Origin: Micromonospora phaseoli
GTDB taxonomy: Bacteria; Actinomycetota; Actinomycetes; Mycobacteriales; Micromonosporaceae
Direction: 5' to 3'
NCBI RefSeq assembly: GCF_900109115.1
Contig: NZ_FNYV01000004.1
Coordinates: 62,001 to 126,000 of the forward strand
Length of the DNA stretch: 64,000 bases
The position numbers and the translations under genes were made by a program. Below, in pieces: positions 50,751 through 59,895 of this stretch; within the stretch, counting starts at the first letter, position 1, and every line of letters begins with the position of its first letter. The notes below the pieces were generated by a model. It had not been told where the DNA came from. It was given only the letters and a program-made list of their open reading frames with translations, and did not search any database.

Positions 50751-51448
50751 CCGCAACCTCCCGCGGTGTCGGTGTCGAAGGCGGCGCCCGCCAGCACCGC
50801 GGCGGGCACGGCCGTCGTCGGGCCCGCCGGGGTACTGGTGTCGGTACGCCAGGCGGCCAGGAAGTGATCGACCCGGTCGAGCCCCCAGAACCGGTGACGG
50901 CCCCAGCGCAGGTACGGGATGCCGAACACGTCGTCGTCGTACGCGGCGGCCAGGCAGTCGATCCCCTCCGCCCGGATCTCCGCGTCCTCCGGGGCGGCCT
51001 GGGCGGCTTCGGGGTCGACCCCGGCCACCACGGCGGCCCGGGCGATCACCTCCGGGGTGCAGATGTCCTCCCCGCGCTCCCAACGGGCCGCCACCAGCGC
51101 GTCGTAGAACGCCACCGCCCGTCCCTCGCGGCGGGCCCGCAGCCAGGCCAGGTGCGGCAGTTCCCACCACGGGTCCACGTCGATCGGCCAGGCCATCGCC
51201 AGGCCGGCCCGCTGGGCCAGCCGCTTGGTGTCCAGCAGGATGTAGCGGTGCTTGGCCCGGCTCATCTGCACGTAGTGCAGCTCCGCGCCGCGCTCCGCCA
51301 GCCCCGCGGTGGTCTTCGCGTCCGGATCCCAGTACGGATAGCAGTCGACCCGGTCGAGGATGTCGGGTACCTCGCGACGCAGTCGGTGCACGGTGAGCCA
51401 GCTGTACGGGCTGCGGAACGAGAAGTACAACCGGGGCCGACGCTTCAC
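50747..51448 (-). CDS. DsbA-fold isomerase (2-hydroxychromene-2-carboxylate isomerase-like)
   Basis: 233 residues. The start LYFSFRSPYSWLTVHRL is the HCCA isomerase/kappa-GST signature, with Ser in FRSPYS near the thiol site; the C-terminal part IDCLAAAYDDDVFGIPYLRW keeps the cis-Pro loop (GIPY). Glutathione is absent from actinomycetes, so another thiol or a thiol-free reaction is likely. May isomerise or rearrange the pathway product. Overlaps both neighbours by four bases. Confidence 0.78.
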   Translation of the reverse strand: MKRRPRLYFSFRSPYSWLTVHRLRREVPDILDRVDCYPYWDPDAKTTAGLAERGAELHYVQMSRAKHRYILLDTKRLAQRAGLAMAWPIDVDPWWELPHLAWLRARREGRAVAFYDALVAARWERGEDICTPEVIARAAVVAGVDPEAAQAAPEDAEIRAEGIDCLAAAYDDDVFGIPYLRWGRHRFWGLDRVDHFLAAWRTDTSTPAGPTTAVPAAVLAGAAFDTDTAGGCG

Positions 51449-52383
51449 GCCACACCCCCGGACAACGCGCGCAGCACCTCGTCGTCGAACTCGGCCAGCT
51501 CACCGGCGTGCGGGCCGGCGCTGATCGCGTACCCGTGCAGGATGTTCGCGGTGGCGGTGTGCACCAACCGGTCGCCCCGGCGCACGTAGCAGTCCATCCG
51601 GGCGTCGAACATGACGCCTCGCAGGATTCCGGTGACGGTCAGCACGGTGTGCACCTCCTCCTCCATCTGGGCCGCCTCGACCAGCCGTACCCGGGCCCGG
51701 GAGACCACCGGGATCCAGGACCGCTCGCGAACCAGCCGGCCCACCGAGATGCCCCGGTCGGCCAGGAAGCGGTCCACCACCTCCTCCAGCGCCCGCACGT
51801 AGCCGGAGTGCTGCACCCGGTCGGAGAAGTGGCAGTAGAAGTACGGCGCCCGCCAGGTCCACAGGAACGCGTTCGACCCGACCGGGGCCAGCACGTCGGC
51901 GACCGTCTCGCCGGCGCCGATCGGCCGGTGGCCGGGTCGGGCGACCACCCCGGCCGCACCGACCGTCGGCACCACCAGGTCGGCCAGGTGCGCGGGCGCG
52001 GGCGCCGACGTCGTCGCTGCGGGCTCGGTCACCAACGCGACGCGTACCCGACCCCGCAGCACCACCTGGTCCCGGCCGTCCCGGTACACCGTCATCAGCA
52101 CCGCCAGCCGGCCGCCGGACTCTCCGGTCACCTCCACCCGCACCTCGTCGTCGACCTCCAGCACCGCCGGCAGCTGCACCGAGCAGTCGACGAACTCCAC
52201 GCCCAGGCCGTGGTCGTGGAAGAGGTCCCGGGCGCCGGGGCCCCGATCGCGCAGCCACTGCAGCACCGCCTCCTCCACCAGGTAGACGAAGTGCTTGAAG
52301 CCGATCCAGGTACGGATGTTGGCCCCCTCGTACCGGGGCCGCCCGACCAGGACGGTCAGCGGGGCGGTGGGTGCACTGGTCAT
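51445..52383 (-). CDS. double-hotdog acyl-CoA thioesterase-like protein
   Basis: 312 residues with two hotdog modules: NIRTWIGFKHFVYLVEEAVLQW in the first and YFYCHFSDRVQHSGYVRALEEVVDRFL in the second, where the Asp/His region is that of 4HBT-type thioesterases. Could hydrolyse the acyl chain from CoA or ACP, or act as a chain-transfer enzyme. AGGAG lies before ATG 52383. Confidence 0.75.
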   Translation of the reverse strand: MTSAPTAPLTVLVGRPRYEGANIRTWIGFKHFVYLVEEAVLQWLRDRGPGARDLFHDHGLGVEFVDCSVQLPAVLEVDDEVRVEVTGESGGRLAVLMTVYRDGRDQVVLRGRVRVALVTEPAATTSAPAPAHLADLVVPTVGAAGVVARPGHRPIGAGETVADVLAPVGSNAFLWTWRAPYFYCHFSDRVQHSGYVRALEEVVDRFLADRGISVGRLVRERSWIPVVSRARVRLVEAAQMEEEVHTVLTVTGILRGVMFDARMDCYVRRGDRLVHTATANILHGYAISAGPHAGELAEFDDEVLRALSGGVA

Positions 52384-52399
52384 CTGTCAGCTCCTGTCG

Positions 52400-53185
52400 T
52401 CAGGGACGTACCGTCACCCGGCTCGCCGCACCGACGAACCGGGCGGCCTGCTCCGCCACCTCGGCGGCGTGGCGTACATGGCAGAAGTGGTCGTAGTGCT
52501 CGTGCACGAGCAGGGTCGCCCGGGGCATGTCCCGGCCCAGGGTCGCCGCGGCGGCCGGAGAGAGGGTCGGGTCGGCCCCGCCGGCCAGGATCAACGTCGG
52601 GATGTCCACCGTGCTCAACGCGAGCCCGCCGCTGGCGACGAACTGGTCGAAGACGGTGAGGAAGCCGGCCGGACCGATCCGGTCGATGGCCTTGGCGATC
52701 ATCGAGTCGAGCACGGCGACGTCCAGCGTGCGCAGCCGTTCACCGATGCGCAGCCGCAGCCCGTCGTGGATGTGCCGGTCGAAGGTGCGCCGGGCCCGGT
52801 CGAAGACCTGCCAGGTGATCGGCTGCTCCGGCGGGCAGTACAGCGGGCAGAGCAGCACCGTCGCGCGGGCCGGTCGCCGGCCGCCGGACATCAGCTCCAG
52901 GGTCGCGTTGGCTCCGAAGGAGTGCGCGACGATCGTGTCCGCCGGTCGGGGCAGTTGCGCCAGCCCGGCGGCCAGCCACTGCGCCACGCTGCCCTGGCGC
53001 CGCCACCGGTAGTCGTTGCCGGCCCGCCACGGCAGGTCCAGCGCCAGCACCCGCCAGCGGGGATCGAACGCCCGGGCGAGCGGCCGCCACGACTCCCAGG
53101 AGTCCTCCAGTCCGTGGGCGAGCACCACCAGGTCACCGCCGGACGATCCGGCAGCCAGCTCGTGCATCGCCGGCGCGGCGATCAC
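52400..53185 (-). CDS. alpha/beta hydrolase
   Basis: 261 residues. LVVLAHGLEDSWESWRPLA is the oxyanion loop, VAHSFGANATLEL gives the nucleophile Ser, ILAGGADPTLSP the acid Asp and HEHYDHFCH the His. Similar to lipase- or thioesterase-type hydrolases of biosynthetic clusters. GTG 53185 overlaps the preceding stop (GTGA); ATG 53167 is an alternative start. Confidence 0.83.
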   Translation of the reverse strand: MIAAPAMHELAAGSSGGDLVVLAHGLEDSWESWRPLARAFDPRWRVLALDLPWRAGNDYRWRRQGSVAQWLAAGLAQLPRPADTIVAHSFGANATLELMSGGRRPARATVLLCPLYCPPEQPITWQVFDRARRTFDRHIHDGLRLRIGERLRTLDVAVLDSMIAKAIDRIGPAGFLTVFDQFVASGGLALSTVDIPTLILAGGADPTLSPAAAATLGRDMPRATLLVHEHYDHFCHVRHAAEVAEQAARFVGAASRVTVRP

Positions 53186-54168
53186 CGGTCCGCTCCTCGC
53201 CCGCCGTCGAGGAGCGCCTCGCGCCGGCCGTCGGGGGCGGGTGCCTCGGCCGCGCCGCCGGCGTCCAGCAGCGCCTCGCGCCGGCCGTCGGTGTCGTCGC
53301 CGCAGGCGACGGCGATCGGACCGGCCACGCCGGCCGCCAGCAGCGCCGCGGCCAGCGCCAGGTTGACCACTCCGGCGGCGCCGTAACAGTCGCCCCAGCG
53401 CGTCGCCGGGTCGAAGCCCCCCGGGCCCAGCCGGCGCGCCGCCGGGTACCCGCCGCCGAGCGCCAGGACCGGACCCGCCGCCGCAGTCGGGGCGTCGCAG
53501 GTGAGCACCAGGCAGGCAGCGCCGGCGCGCAGCATGGAAGAAGCGCGGCCTGCCTGGTGCAGTCCGGTGGCCGTCTCGTCGGCCGGTTCGGCGCCCACCA
53601 CCAGCACCCGCGCGGCCCGGCCGGCGCGCAGCAGCAGGGTCGCCGCGCGGACGGCGTCGAGCCCGGCGGTGGCACCCGAGCAGAACATCAGGTTCGCCGC
53701 GCCGAACCCGAACCACAGGGCGACCGTGCTGGACACCACGTTGCTGGAGGCGTTCGGCGCGGCGAGCGGGCTGACCGCGCGGCCCCCCTCGGCGCGGACG
53801 GTCCGGGCCAGGGCGGCGACGGTGGCCACGTTGCCGAGGTTGCCGGCGACGACCACGGCGGTCGCCGGATCCACGCCCGCCGGCCGGGTGCGACCGGGCG
53901 GCAGGCCGAGGGCGCGGTGCGCCGCGCAGAGCGCCAGCCGGGTCGCCGGCTCCTTGTACAGCAGACCCTTGCGGCCCAGCACCTCGTGGGCGCGGTCGGC
54001 CGGCACCGCGCCGGCCAGCGCCCCGGCCAGCCGGTCGACCGGCACCTGCCACCAGTCGGCCAGCTCGGCGGCGAGCGGGCCCGCCTCGGGCAGGTGCAGA
54101 CTCCAGCCGGACACCCGCACCGTCGCGGTGACGTCGGGCACGGGCCGCCGGGCAGCCATGGCGGTCAC
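53182..54168 (-). CDS. degenerate ketosynthase homologue
   Basis: 328 residues, shorter than the usual 400. A thiolase-fold ketosynthase pattern is visible: SNVVSSTVALWFGFG, MFCSGATAGLDAVRAA with Cys163, and RWGDCYGAAGVVNLALAAAL, which aligns with the GHTxGAAG segment but has Asp-Cys in place of the His. The HGTGT motif is missing. It therefore has the Cys without the His pair. A non-elongating partner subunit, acyltransferase or dead homologue are options. C-terminal DGRREALLD is tandemly repeated. GTG 54168 overlaps the preceding stop. Confidence 0.7.
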   Translation of the reverse strand: MTAMAARRPVPDVTATVRVSGWSLHLPEAGPLAAELADWWQVPVDRLAGALAGAVPADRAHEVLGRKGLLYKEPATRLALCAAHRALGLPPGRTRPAGVDPATAVVVAGNLGNVATVAALARTVRAEGGRAVSPLAAPNASSNVVSSTVALWFGFGAANLMFCSGATAGLDAVRAATLLLRAGRAARVLVVGAEPADETATGLHQAGRASSMLRAGAACLVLTCDAPTAAAGPVLALGGGYPAARRLGPGGFDPATRWGDCYGAAGVVNLALAAALLAAGVAGPIAVACGDDTDGRREALLDAGGAAEAPAPDGRREALLDGGRGADR

Positions 54169-55280
54169 GGCGCCTCCACCAGGGTGACCGCGTTGACGCC
54201 GCCGAACCCGAACGCGTCGCACTGGACCAGCCGCGGCGCGTACCCGGTGGTCGTGGTGGCAAAGCGCAGCCCCGTGCCCTCGGGTAGCGGACGGCGCAAC
54301 CCCACCACCGGCGGCACCCGGCCGGCGGCCAGGCAGCGCTGGGCCACGTCGAGGTTGACCAGCGCGGCCGCGCCGGAGGTGTGCCCGGTCGCGCCCTTCA
54401 CGGCGGTCACCAGGGGATCAGCGCCGCCGGCCACGAGCACCTGCCGGATCGCCTCGCACTCGGCCGGGTCGTTGAGCGCGGTGCCGGTGCCGTGCGCCAC
54501 GACCAGGTCCACCTCGCTGGGGTTCCGGCCGCCACGGGTCAACGCGTCGCGCATCGCCCGGGCGATGCCCGACACGGACGGGGCGGTCTCGTGGTGGGCG
54601 TCGCAGGACAGGCCGGTGGCAACGATCCGAGCCAGGGCCGGGCGGGGGTCGTCGTCGGGTACCAGCACGACCGCGGCGGCGCCGTCACCGAGCAGCACGC
54701 CCTGCCGGTCGGCGTCGAACGGGCGCACCGCGTCGGTCGGACGGTCGACGACCCGGCCGATCATGGCCAGCATCGACTCGGTGGTCGCGTCGACGCCGCA
54801 GACCAGCACCGCCTCGGCGTCGCCGAGCGTGAGCAGATCCTCGGCGAGGGCCAGTGCGTGGCCACCCGCACTGCACGCGTTGCTGACCGTAACGACCTCG
54901 CTCAGGCCGGGCACGGCCGCGCGTACCGCGTCGCCGAAGTGCAGGCGGTGTGCCGGGACGGCGGGGCCGCCGGTGGCGTACGCCTCCACCGCCGCCAGTT
55001 CCCGCAGACCGGTACCGACCAGCGCCACCATCCGCCGCCGCCGTGGGTCGAGGCCGGCGGTGGCGATCGCCCGCCGGGCGCAGTCGGCGACCCAGCGGCT
55101 GGCCGCGAAGGCCCGGGCCGCGCCGTCGTCGAGGTGGTAGCCGTGGGTCACGTTGAGGGCGGACGGCTCGCCGTGCCGCAGGGCGCCGATCCCGCTGCGC
55201 CCGGTCAGCAGTGCCGCGAAGGTCTGCGGCCCGTCGCCGAGGCAGGTACGCAGCTCGCTAGCGGTCAGCCGGGCCGGCAT
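54165..55280 (-). CDS. beta-ketoacyl-ACP synthase, intact triad
   Basis: 371 residues. Cys136 in SNACSAGGHAL, His263 in VAHGTGTALND, Lys295 and His300 in AVKGATGHTSGAAA form the full KAS catalytic set. It should condense malonyl-ACP with an acyl or aryl starter. It overlaps the degenerate neighbour at 55258-56433 by 23 bases, the typical spacing of a KS with its partner subunit. Confidence 0.88.
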   Translation of the reverse strand: MPARLTASELRTCLGDGPQTFAALLTGRSGIGALRHGEPSALNVTHGYHLDDGAARAFAASRWVADCARRAIATAGLDPRRRRMVALVGTGLRELAAVEAYATGGPAVPAHRLHFGDAVRAAVPGLSEVVTVSNACSAGGHALALAEDLLTLGDAEAVLVCGVDATTESMLAMIGRVVDRPTDAVRPFDADRQGVLLGDGAAAVVLVPDDDPRPALARIVATGLSCDAHHETAPSVSGIARAMRDALTRGGRNPSEVDLVVAHGTGTALNDPAECEAIRQVLVAGGADPLVTAVKGATGHTSGAAALVNLDVAQRCLAAGRVPPVVGLRRPLPEGTGLRFATTTTGYAPRLVQCDAFGFGGVNAVTLVEAP

Positions 55281-56433
55281 CCGGCCACCCCCTGACGATG
55301 GCGACGGCGGTGCCGCCGTCCGGGCTGCGCGCGGTCAGCAGCGCCAGTCGCCCGGCGGCATCGGTCGGCGGCGCGGCGAGGAAGGTGGCCAGCGCGAGTC
55401 CTCCGGTGGCCGCGTCACAGCGCCCGAACAGCCGGCTGACCCGCATCCGGGCCGGGACGTGCCCGAGCGCCGCGCAGGCCGGTGCGAACTCGTCGGTGTC
55501 CTCCGGTCCCGTCTCGCCGGTGAAGACACAGGTGATCTCCGCCGGGTCGATGCCGGCACGGCGTACGGCCCGGGTCACGCAGCCGGTCAGCGCCCGGTCG
55601 GCCGCCGGGCCGCCACCGGGCCCGTACGCGGTGGCCAGGGCGAGCACCTCGGCCTCGCGGCGCGGGCCGACCCACCCGGACTGGTCGGCCCGGGCGAGCA
55701 GGAACACCGCGGCGGCCTCACCGGTCGGTACGGGTTGCCCGGTCAGCGAGGTGGTCCAGGCCCGGTGCGGGCTGAACTCCTCGACCGCGCCGACCAGCAT
55801 CGCGTCGACGTAGCCCCGGGCGATGGCGTTGGTGCCGTAGCGCAGCGCGTCGAGGAAGGCCAGTGGGCCGGTCGCCACCGTGGCGTTGACCCCGCGCAGG
55901 CCGTGCCGGATGGCTGCCTGGCCGGCCGCGCAGTTCATCACGGTGTTGGGGAACAGCACCGGGTTGACCAGGTACGGCTTGTCCTGAACCAGGGTTTCCC
56001 GGGTGTAGTCGCTGGTGGAGCGGAAGCTGCCCAGCGAGGTGCCCAGCACCACACCGAGCCGGGCGCGGTTGCCGTCGTCCACCTGCACGGCCGCGTCGCG
56101 CAGCGCGTCCCCGCAGGCCACCACGGCCAGCGCCGTCGCCCGGTCGTAGAAGCTGGTGCCCTTGCGGCCCAGGTGGGCCCGGACGTCGAAGTCGACCAGC
56201 GCGTGCCCGGTCGTAGTGGGCAGCGGCTCGTCGGAGAGCGCCGTCACGTCGACCGGGGCGGCGGGCAGCGGCTCGACCGGCCAGCCACCACCGGCCGACG
56301 CGCCGACGGGAACCGTAGCTGCGGCGGGGACGGTTGCCACGGCGGGGACGGTGGCCGCCGCGGCGGCCAGGGCGGCGCGGCCCACCCCGGCCGGGCTTAC
56401 CGTGCTCCACCCGGTGATCACCACGCCGGTCAT
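55258..56433 (-). CDS. ketosynthase-like protein without active-site cysteine (CLF-like)
   Basis: 391 residues. The fold is that of a KS, but the nucleophile motif reads NATVATGPLAF, with Val186 where Cys belongs, and the HGTGT motif is FTGETGPED. The protein cannot condense by itself and resembles a chain-length factor, the non-catalytic half of type II KS pairs. Its direct overlap with a canonical KS supports a heterodimer. The N-terminus carries ATVP repeats encoded by a slippage-prone run at about 56300-56370. GGGAGG precedes ATG 56433. Confidence 0.78.
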   Translation of the reverse strand: MTGVVITGWSTVSPAGVGRAALAAAAATVPAVATVPAAATVPVGASAGGGWPVEPLPAAPVDVTALSDEPLPTTTGHALVDFDVRAHLGRKGTSFYDRATALAVVACGDALRDAAVQVDDGNRARLGVVLGTSLGSFRSTSDYTRETLVQDKPYLVNPVLFPNTVMNCAAGQAAIRHGLRGVNATVATGPLAFLDALRYGTNAIARGYVDAMLVGAVEEFSPHRAWTTSLTGQPVPTGEAAAVFLLARADQSGWVGPRREAEVLALATAYGPGGGPAADRALTGCVTRAVRRAGIDPAEITCVFTGETGPEDTDEFAPACAALGHVPARMRVSRLFGRCDAATGGLALATFLAAPPTDAAGRLALLTARSPDGGTAVAIVRGWPDAGPADR

Positions 56434-56515
56434 CGCTGCACCTCCCGGAGCGCTCCGCCGGGGCGGTGGCCGGCGGCCGGGACACGAACACCACGCGGTC
56501 CAGGTGGGACAGGGT

Positions 56516-57721
56516 TCACTCGACCGCTCCGATCAGGACGATGGCGTTGTTGCCGCCGAAGGCGAATCCGTTGTTCTGCACCACCCGCACGCTGGCCTGC
56601 CGGGCGGTGTTCGGCACCGGGTCCAGCCCCACCAGCGCCGGATCCGGATTGGCCCAGTTGATGGTCGGCGGCAGGAAGCCGTGCGCGATGGCGAGCGTCC
56701 CGGCGATCGCGCCGAAACCGCTGGCCGCGCCCATGGTGTGCCCGATCATCGATTTGATCGAGCTGACCGGGGGCACCCGGTCGCCGAAGACGTCGAAGAT
56801 GGCCTGCGCCTCCACCGAGTCGTTGGCCGGCGTTCCCGTGCCGTGGGCGCAGATGTAGTCCACGTCCTCCGGCTTGATGGAGGCGTTGCGGTGCGCCGCC
56901 CGCATGCAGGCGGCGATGCTGGCGCGGTCCGGCGCGACCGGGTGATTGGCATCGCAGTTGAGGCCGTAGCCGAGCACCTCGGCGTAGATGCGCGCGCCTC
57001 GGTGGCGGGCGTGCTCCAGCGTCTCCAGCATCAGGATCGCGCCGCCCTCGCCGGTGAGGATGCCGGAGCGGTCCCGGTCGAACGGTGAGCAGGCGTCGGC
57101 GGTGAGCGCCCCCAACCGGAAGAAGCCGGCGTGGGCCCACCGGCAGACCGAGTCGGCGCCACCGGCGAACATCACGTCCGCCTCACCGGTGGCGAGCGTG
57201 TCGTACGCGTAGCCGATCGCGTAGTTGCTGGCCGAGCAGGCGGTGGCCAGGGTCAGTGACTCCCCGGCCAACTCCAGTTCGGTGCTCACCGCGTGGGCGA
57301 GCCGGCCGGCCGGCACCTGCCTGAGCAGGTCCGGATCCATCCCGCCGAAACCGGCCTCGACCTGCTGGGCCGTCACCGCCTCGACCACCACCGACTCGCC
57401 GCTGGTGGTCCCGACCACGACACCGGCCCGGTCGACGGCCACCGTGGCCGGGTCGAGCCCGGAGTCGGCCAGGGCAAGCCGCGCCGCCGCCGCCGCGAAC
57501 TGGCCGGACCGGCCCCACCGCGCCGGGTCGATCCGGCGCAGCAGGGCCTCGGGACGGAAGCCGGGCACCTCCCCCGCGTTGCGGTGGGGGAATCCGCTGG
57601 CGTCGAAGCTGCGGATCGGGGAAATGCCGGACCGGCCTTCCCGCAGGCCGTCGGTGAACGCGGAGACGCCGATCCCGATGCTGGACACCGGGCCGAGCCC
57701 GGTCACCACGACCCGGTTCAC
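56516..57721 (-). CDS. beta-ketoacyl-ACP synthase II (FabF-like), intact triad
   Basis: 401 residues, the length of FabF. Cys162 in LATACSASN, His293 in CAHGTGTPAND, Lys323 and His328 in SIKSMIGHTMGAA are all present. Sequence LTGEGGAILMLETLEHARHRGA is the usual FabF motif. GTG 57721 begins three bases after the ACP stop, so translation is coupled. Confidence 0.9.
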   Translation of the reverse strand: MNRVVVTGLGPVSSIGIGVSAFTDGLREGRSGISPIRSFDASGFPHRNAGEVPGFRPEALLRRIDPARWGRSGQFAAAAARLALADSGLDPATVAVDRAGVVVGTTSGESVVVEAVTAQQVEAGFGGMDPDLLRQVPAGRLAHAVSTELELAGESLTLATACSASNYAIGYAYDTLATGEADVMFAGGADSVCRWAHAGFFRLGALTADACSPFDRDRSGILTGEGGAILMLETLEHARHRGARIYAEVLGYGLNCDANHPVAPDRASIAACMRAAHRNASIKPEDVDYICAHGTGTPANDSVEAQAIFDVFGDRVPPVSSIKSMIGHTMGAASGFGAIAGTLAIAHGFLPPTINWANPDPALVGLDPVPNTARQASVRVVQNNGFAFGGNNAIVLIGAVE

Positions 57722-57724
57722 GGC

Positions 57725-57979
57725 TCAGGCCTGGCCGGCAGAGTGACGCACCACAGCGTCGTAGACCGCCTTGAGGTTGTTGAGCTGAGGCAGCTCCGAC
57801 TGCGGAATCTCGATCTTGAACTTCTTGTCGAGGCGAGCGAGGATCTCGATCGCCCGCAGCGAGTCGGCCTGGTAGTCCTCGGCGAAGTCGCCGGTCTCGG
57901 TGAGCTCCTCCGGCTCCAGCTCCAGCACCTCCGCCACGATCTCGCGGAGTTCGGCCATGCGGGGGTCGGTCTGCGTCAT
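57725..57979 (-). CDS. acyl carrier protein
   Basis: 84 residues. The phosphopantetheine site is Ser40 in YQADSLRAIE; the overall pattern ILARLDKKFKIEIPQSELP is that of ACPs. Its position between the dehydratase and KS genes is that of type II PKS/FAS clusters. ATG overlaps the dehydratase stop (ATGA). Confidence 0.92.
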   Translation of the reverse strand: MTQTDPRMAELREIVAEVLELEPEELTETGDFAEDYQADSLRAIEILARLDKKFKIEIPQSELPQLNNLKAVYDAVVRHSAGQA

Positions 57980-59031
57980 GACAGGTCAGCCTTTCCAGCG
58001 GAGGATTGACGAAGCCGTGCCGCACCGTGCCGGGACGGACCCCGGTCGGTGGGGACACCGGCGGTTCTCGAGGTGGCGGTCTCGACCGTGAGCGCGGTAC
58101 GCGGACGCCGGGCAGCCATCAGCGTGCCGACCCGGGCGATGCGACGGTCACCGACGTACGTCTCGCCGGTGGCGAAGGCGGTGTCGGCGATCACCCGTTC
58201 CAGGTGGACGGTGTGACGCAGTACGTCGCCCGGGTAGGCGGCGCCGTCGAAGGCGAAGTCCCGGGCCCCGACGAACATCAGTACGTGGTCGTCGCCGACC
58301 GGACCGTCGGCGTCGGCGAGCCAGAGCAGGGCGGCGGTCTGCCCGAGCGACTCCACCAGCAACGACGCCGGGTACGCGTAGTCGCCGGGCGGCGCGTCGT
58401 CGGTCAGGTCCCGGTAGCAGGGTTCGGTCGCGGTGACCGTCTTGACCGCCTCGATGCGGCTGCCGGGCGTCATCGTCAACACCCGGTCGACCAGCAGCAG
58501 CGGGTAGCGCTGCGGCAGCAGCGCGCGGATCTGGTGGTGCGCGAGCCCTCCCCCGGCGGCGCCGGTGGAGGGCTCGGTGCCGGTCGCCGTCGGCTCGTCG
58601 GCGTCGCCACCGTCGAAACGGGCGCGCAGCGTCACGGTCACCGTGCCGTCGTCACGGCGCCCCGAGGCCGTCACCGTCCACCGGTCGGGTCCGTCCCCGG
58701 TCGCGACGATGTCGAGGGTCAGCCGGTCCGGCGGCAGCAGTGGCGCGAGGAAGCGCACGGTGTCCACCGAGCACAGCCGCAGCCGGGGCCGGCCCGGGTT
58801 CCGCAACGCGATGTCGACCGCCTGGACCAGCGCCTCGACGATGAAGACGCCGGGGAAGACCGGGAAGCCGGGAAAGTGACCGCACAGGTTCGGGTCGTCG
58901 CGGCGGATCGGCACACCGGCGACCACCTCGACGTGGTCGCCGACGACACCGACCTGCAGGTCGTCCACCGCGGCCAGCGGGGCGGCGCCGGGCGGGCAGG
59001 GCTGGCCTTCGACCGTGCCCGGCGCGTTCAC
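57976..59031 (-). CDS. double-hotdog 3-hydroxyacyl-ACP dehydratase
   Basis: 351 residues. First hotdog has [19 protein letters not shown], a FabZ-type active loop; the second has [17 protein letters not shown] and [19 protein letters not shown], a FabA/FabZ-like helix in which the catalytic His is less clear. Fused double hotdogs act as dehydratases in reducing type II PKS systems. GTG 59031 overlaps the FabG stop. The C-terminal 40 residues are Arg/Ser/Thr-rich and may be a linker. Confidence 0.8.
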   Translation of the reverse strand: MNAPGTVEGQPCPPGAAPLAAVDDLQVGVVGDHVEVVAGVPIRRDDPNLCGHFPGFPVFPGVFIVEALVQAVDIALRNPGRPRLRLCSVDTVRFLAPLLPPDRLTLDIVATGDGPDRWTVTASGRRDDGTVTVTLRARFDGGDADEPTATGTEPSTGAAGGGLAHHQIRALLPQRYPLLLVDRVLTMTPGSRIEAVKTVTATEPCYRDLTDDAPPGDYAYPASLLVESLGQTAALLWLADADGPVGDDHVLMFVGARDFAFDGAAYPGDVLRHTVHLERVIADTAFATGETYVGDRRIARVGTLMAARRPRTALTVETATSRTAGVPTDRGPSRHGAARLRQSSAGKADLS

Positions 59032-59768
59032 AGCGTGATCCCCCCGTCGACCTGGAAGACCTGGCCGGTGACGTACCCGGCACGTGTCGAGCAGAGGAAT
59101 TCGACCAGGTCGGCGACGTCCTCGGGGCGACCGAAGCGGCCCAGCGGGATCTGCCCGAGCGCCTGCTCGCGCAGTTTGCCGGAGAGCGCGTCGGTCATGT
59201 CGGTCTCGATGAAGCCCGGCGCGACCACGTTGACCCGGATGCCGTAGCGGGCCACCTCCTTGGCCAGCGACCGGCTCAACCCGATGATCCCGGCCTTGCT
59301 GGCCGAGTACGCGGTCTGACCGGTGTTGCCGTAGACGCCGGCCACCGAGGACATGTTGACCACCACTCCGGAACGGCGCTTCATGAACCCGAAGGTCACC
59401 GTGCGGCAGAAGTTCCAGGTGCCGGTGAGGTTGGTGGACAGCACCGCCTGCCAGTCCGCCTCGGTGGCCAGCACCAGCGGACTGTCGCGGGTGATGCCGG
59501 CGTTGTTGACCAGGCAGTCGATCGGGCCGAGCGCCTCCTCGGCGGCACCGACGAACCGTTGGACCGCCGCCAGGTCGGTGACGTCGCAGGGCGCGAGGTA
59601 CACCGGCACCCCGAAGGCTGCCACCTCCGCCCGGGTCTTGTCCGCCGCCTCGCTGGCGCTGCTGTAACAGCCGGCCACGGCGTAACCCTGCTCGGCGAGG
59701 CGGAGCGCGGTCGCCCGGCCGATACCCCGCGAGACGCCGGTAACCAGAGCTCGGAGCTGAGTGGTCAA
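59028..59768 (-). CDS. 3-ketoacyl-ACP reductase (FabG-like)
   Basis: 246 residues. [14 protein letters not shown] is the NADPH motif, [22 protein letters not shown] and AYSASKAG give the Ser-Tyr-Lys catalytic set, and [10 protein letters not shown] the lid. TTG 59768 is chosen as GGGGAGG ends six bases before it. It reduces the beta-keto chain of the cluster's polyketide. First gene of the leftward PKS-type segment; a motif-rich control region lies upstream. Confidence 0.9.
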   Translation of the reverse strand: MTTQLRALVTGVSRGIGRATALRLAEQGYAVAGCYSSASEAADKTRAEVAAFGVPVYLAPCDVTDLAAVQRFVGAAEEALGPIDCLVNNAGITRDSPLVLATEADWQAVLSTNLTGTWNFCRTVTFGFMKRRSGVVVNMSSVAGVYGNTGQTAYSASKAGIIGLSRSLAKEVARYGIRVNVVAPGFIETDMTDALSGKLREQALGQIPLGRFGRPEDVADLVEFLCSTRAGYVTGQVFQVDGGITL

Positions 59769-59829
59769 AGCCAACCTCCCCTGTCGGACGCCTGCCGACT
59801 GGATGTAACACAACACAACACTGACGGGT

Positions 59830-59895
59830 GTGTCGTATCTTCTCCGCGCCAACATACTGGCTCATCGGCGACGCGGTCAGCAAGTGGTGTCGTAT
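59830..59895. promoter_or_regulatory. two GTGTCGTAT motifs between CaiB and FabG genes
   Basis: GTGTCGTAT occurs at 59830-59838 and 59887-59895, on the plus strand, the second over the last codons of the CaiB gene. The gap also has repeated ACACA/AACAC sequence at 59806-59820. A third copy (GTGTCGCAT) is at 62584-62592. Likely binding site of a cluster regulator not in this window. Confidence 0.45.

Noticed and set aside
53182..59768. The FabG-dehydratase-ACP-KS genes as primary fatty acid synthesis
   Set aside because: They are embedded with P450, ferredoxin, two AMP ligases and CoA-transferase, contain several KS copies with two broken ones, and lack fabD/fabH, unlike primary FAS loci.
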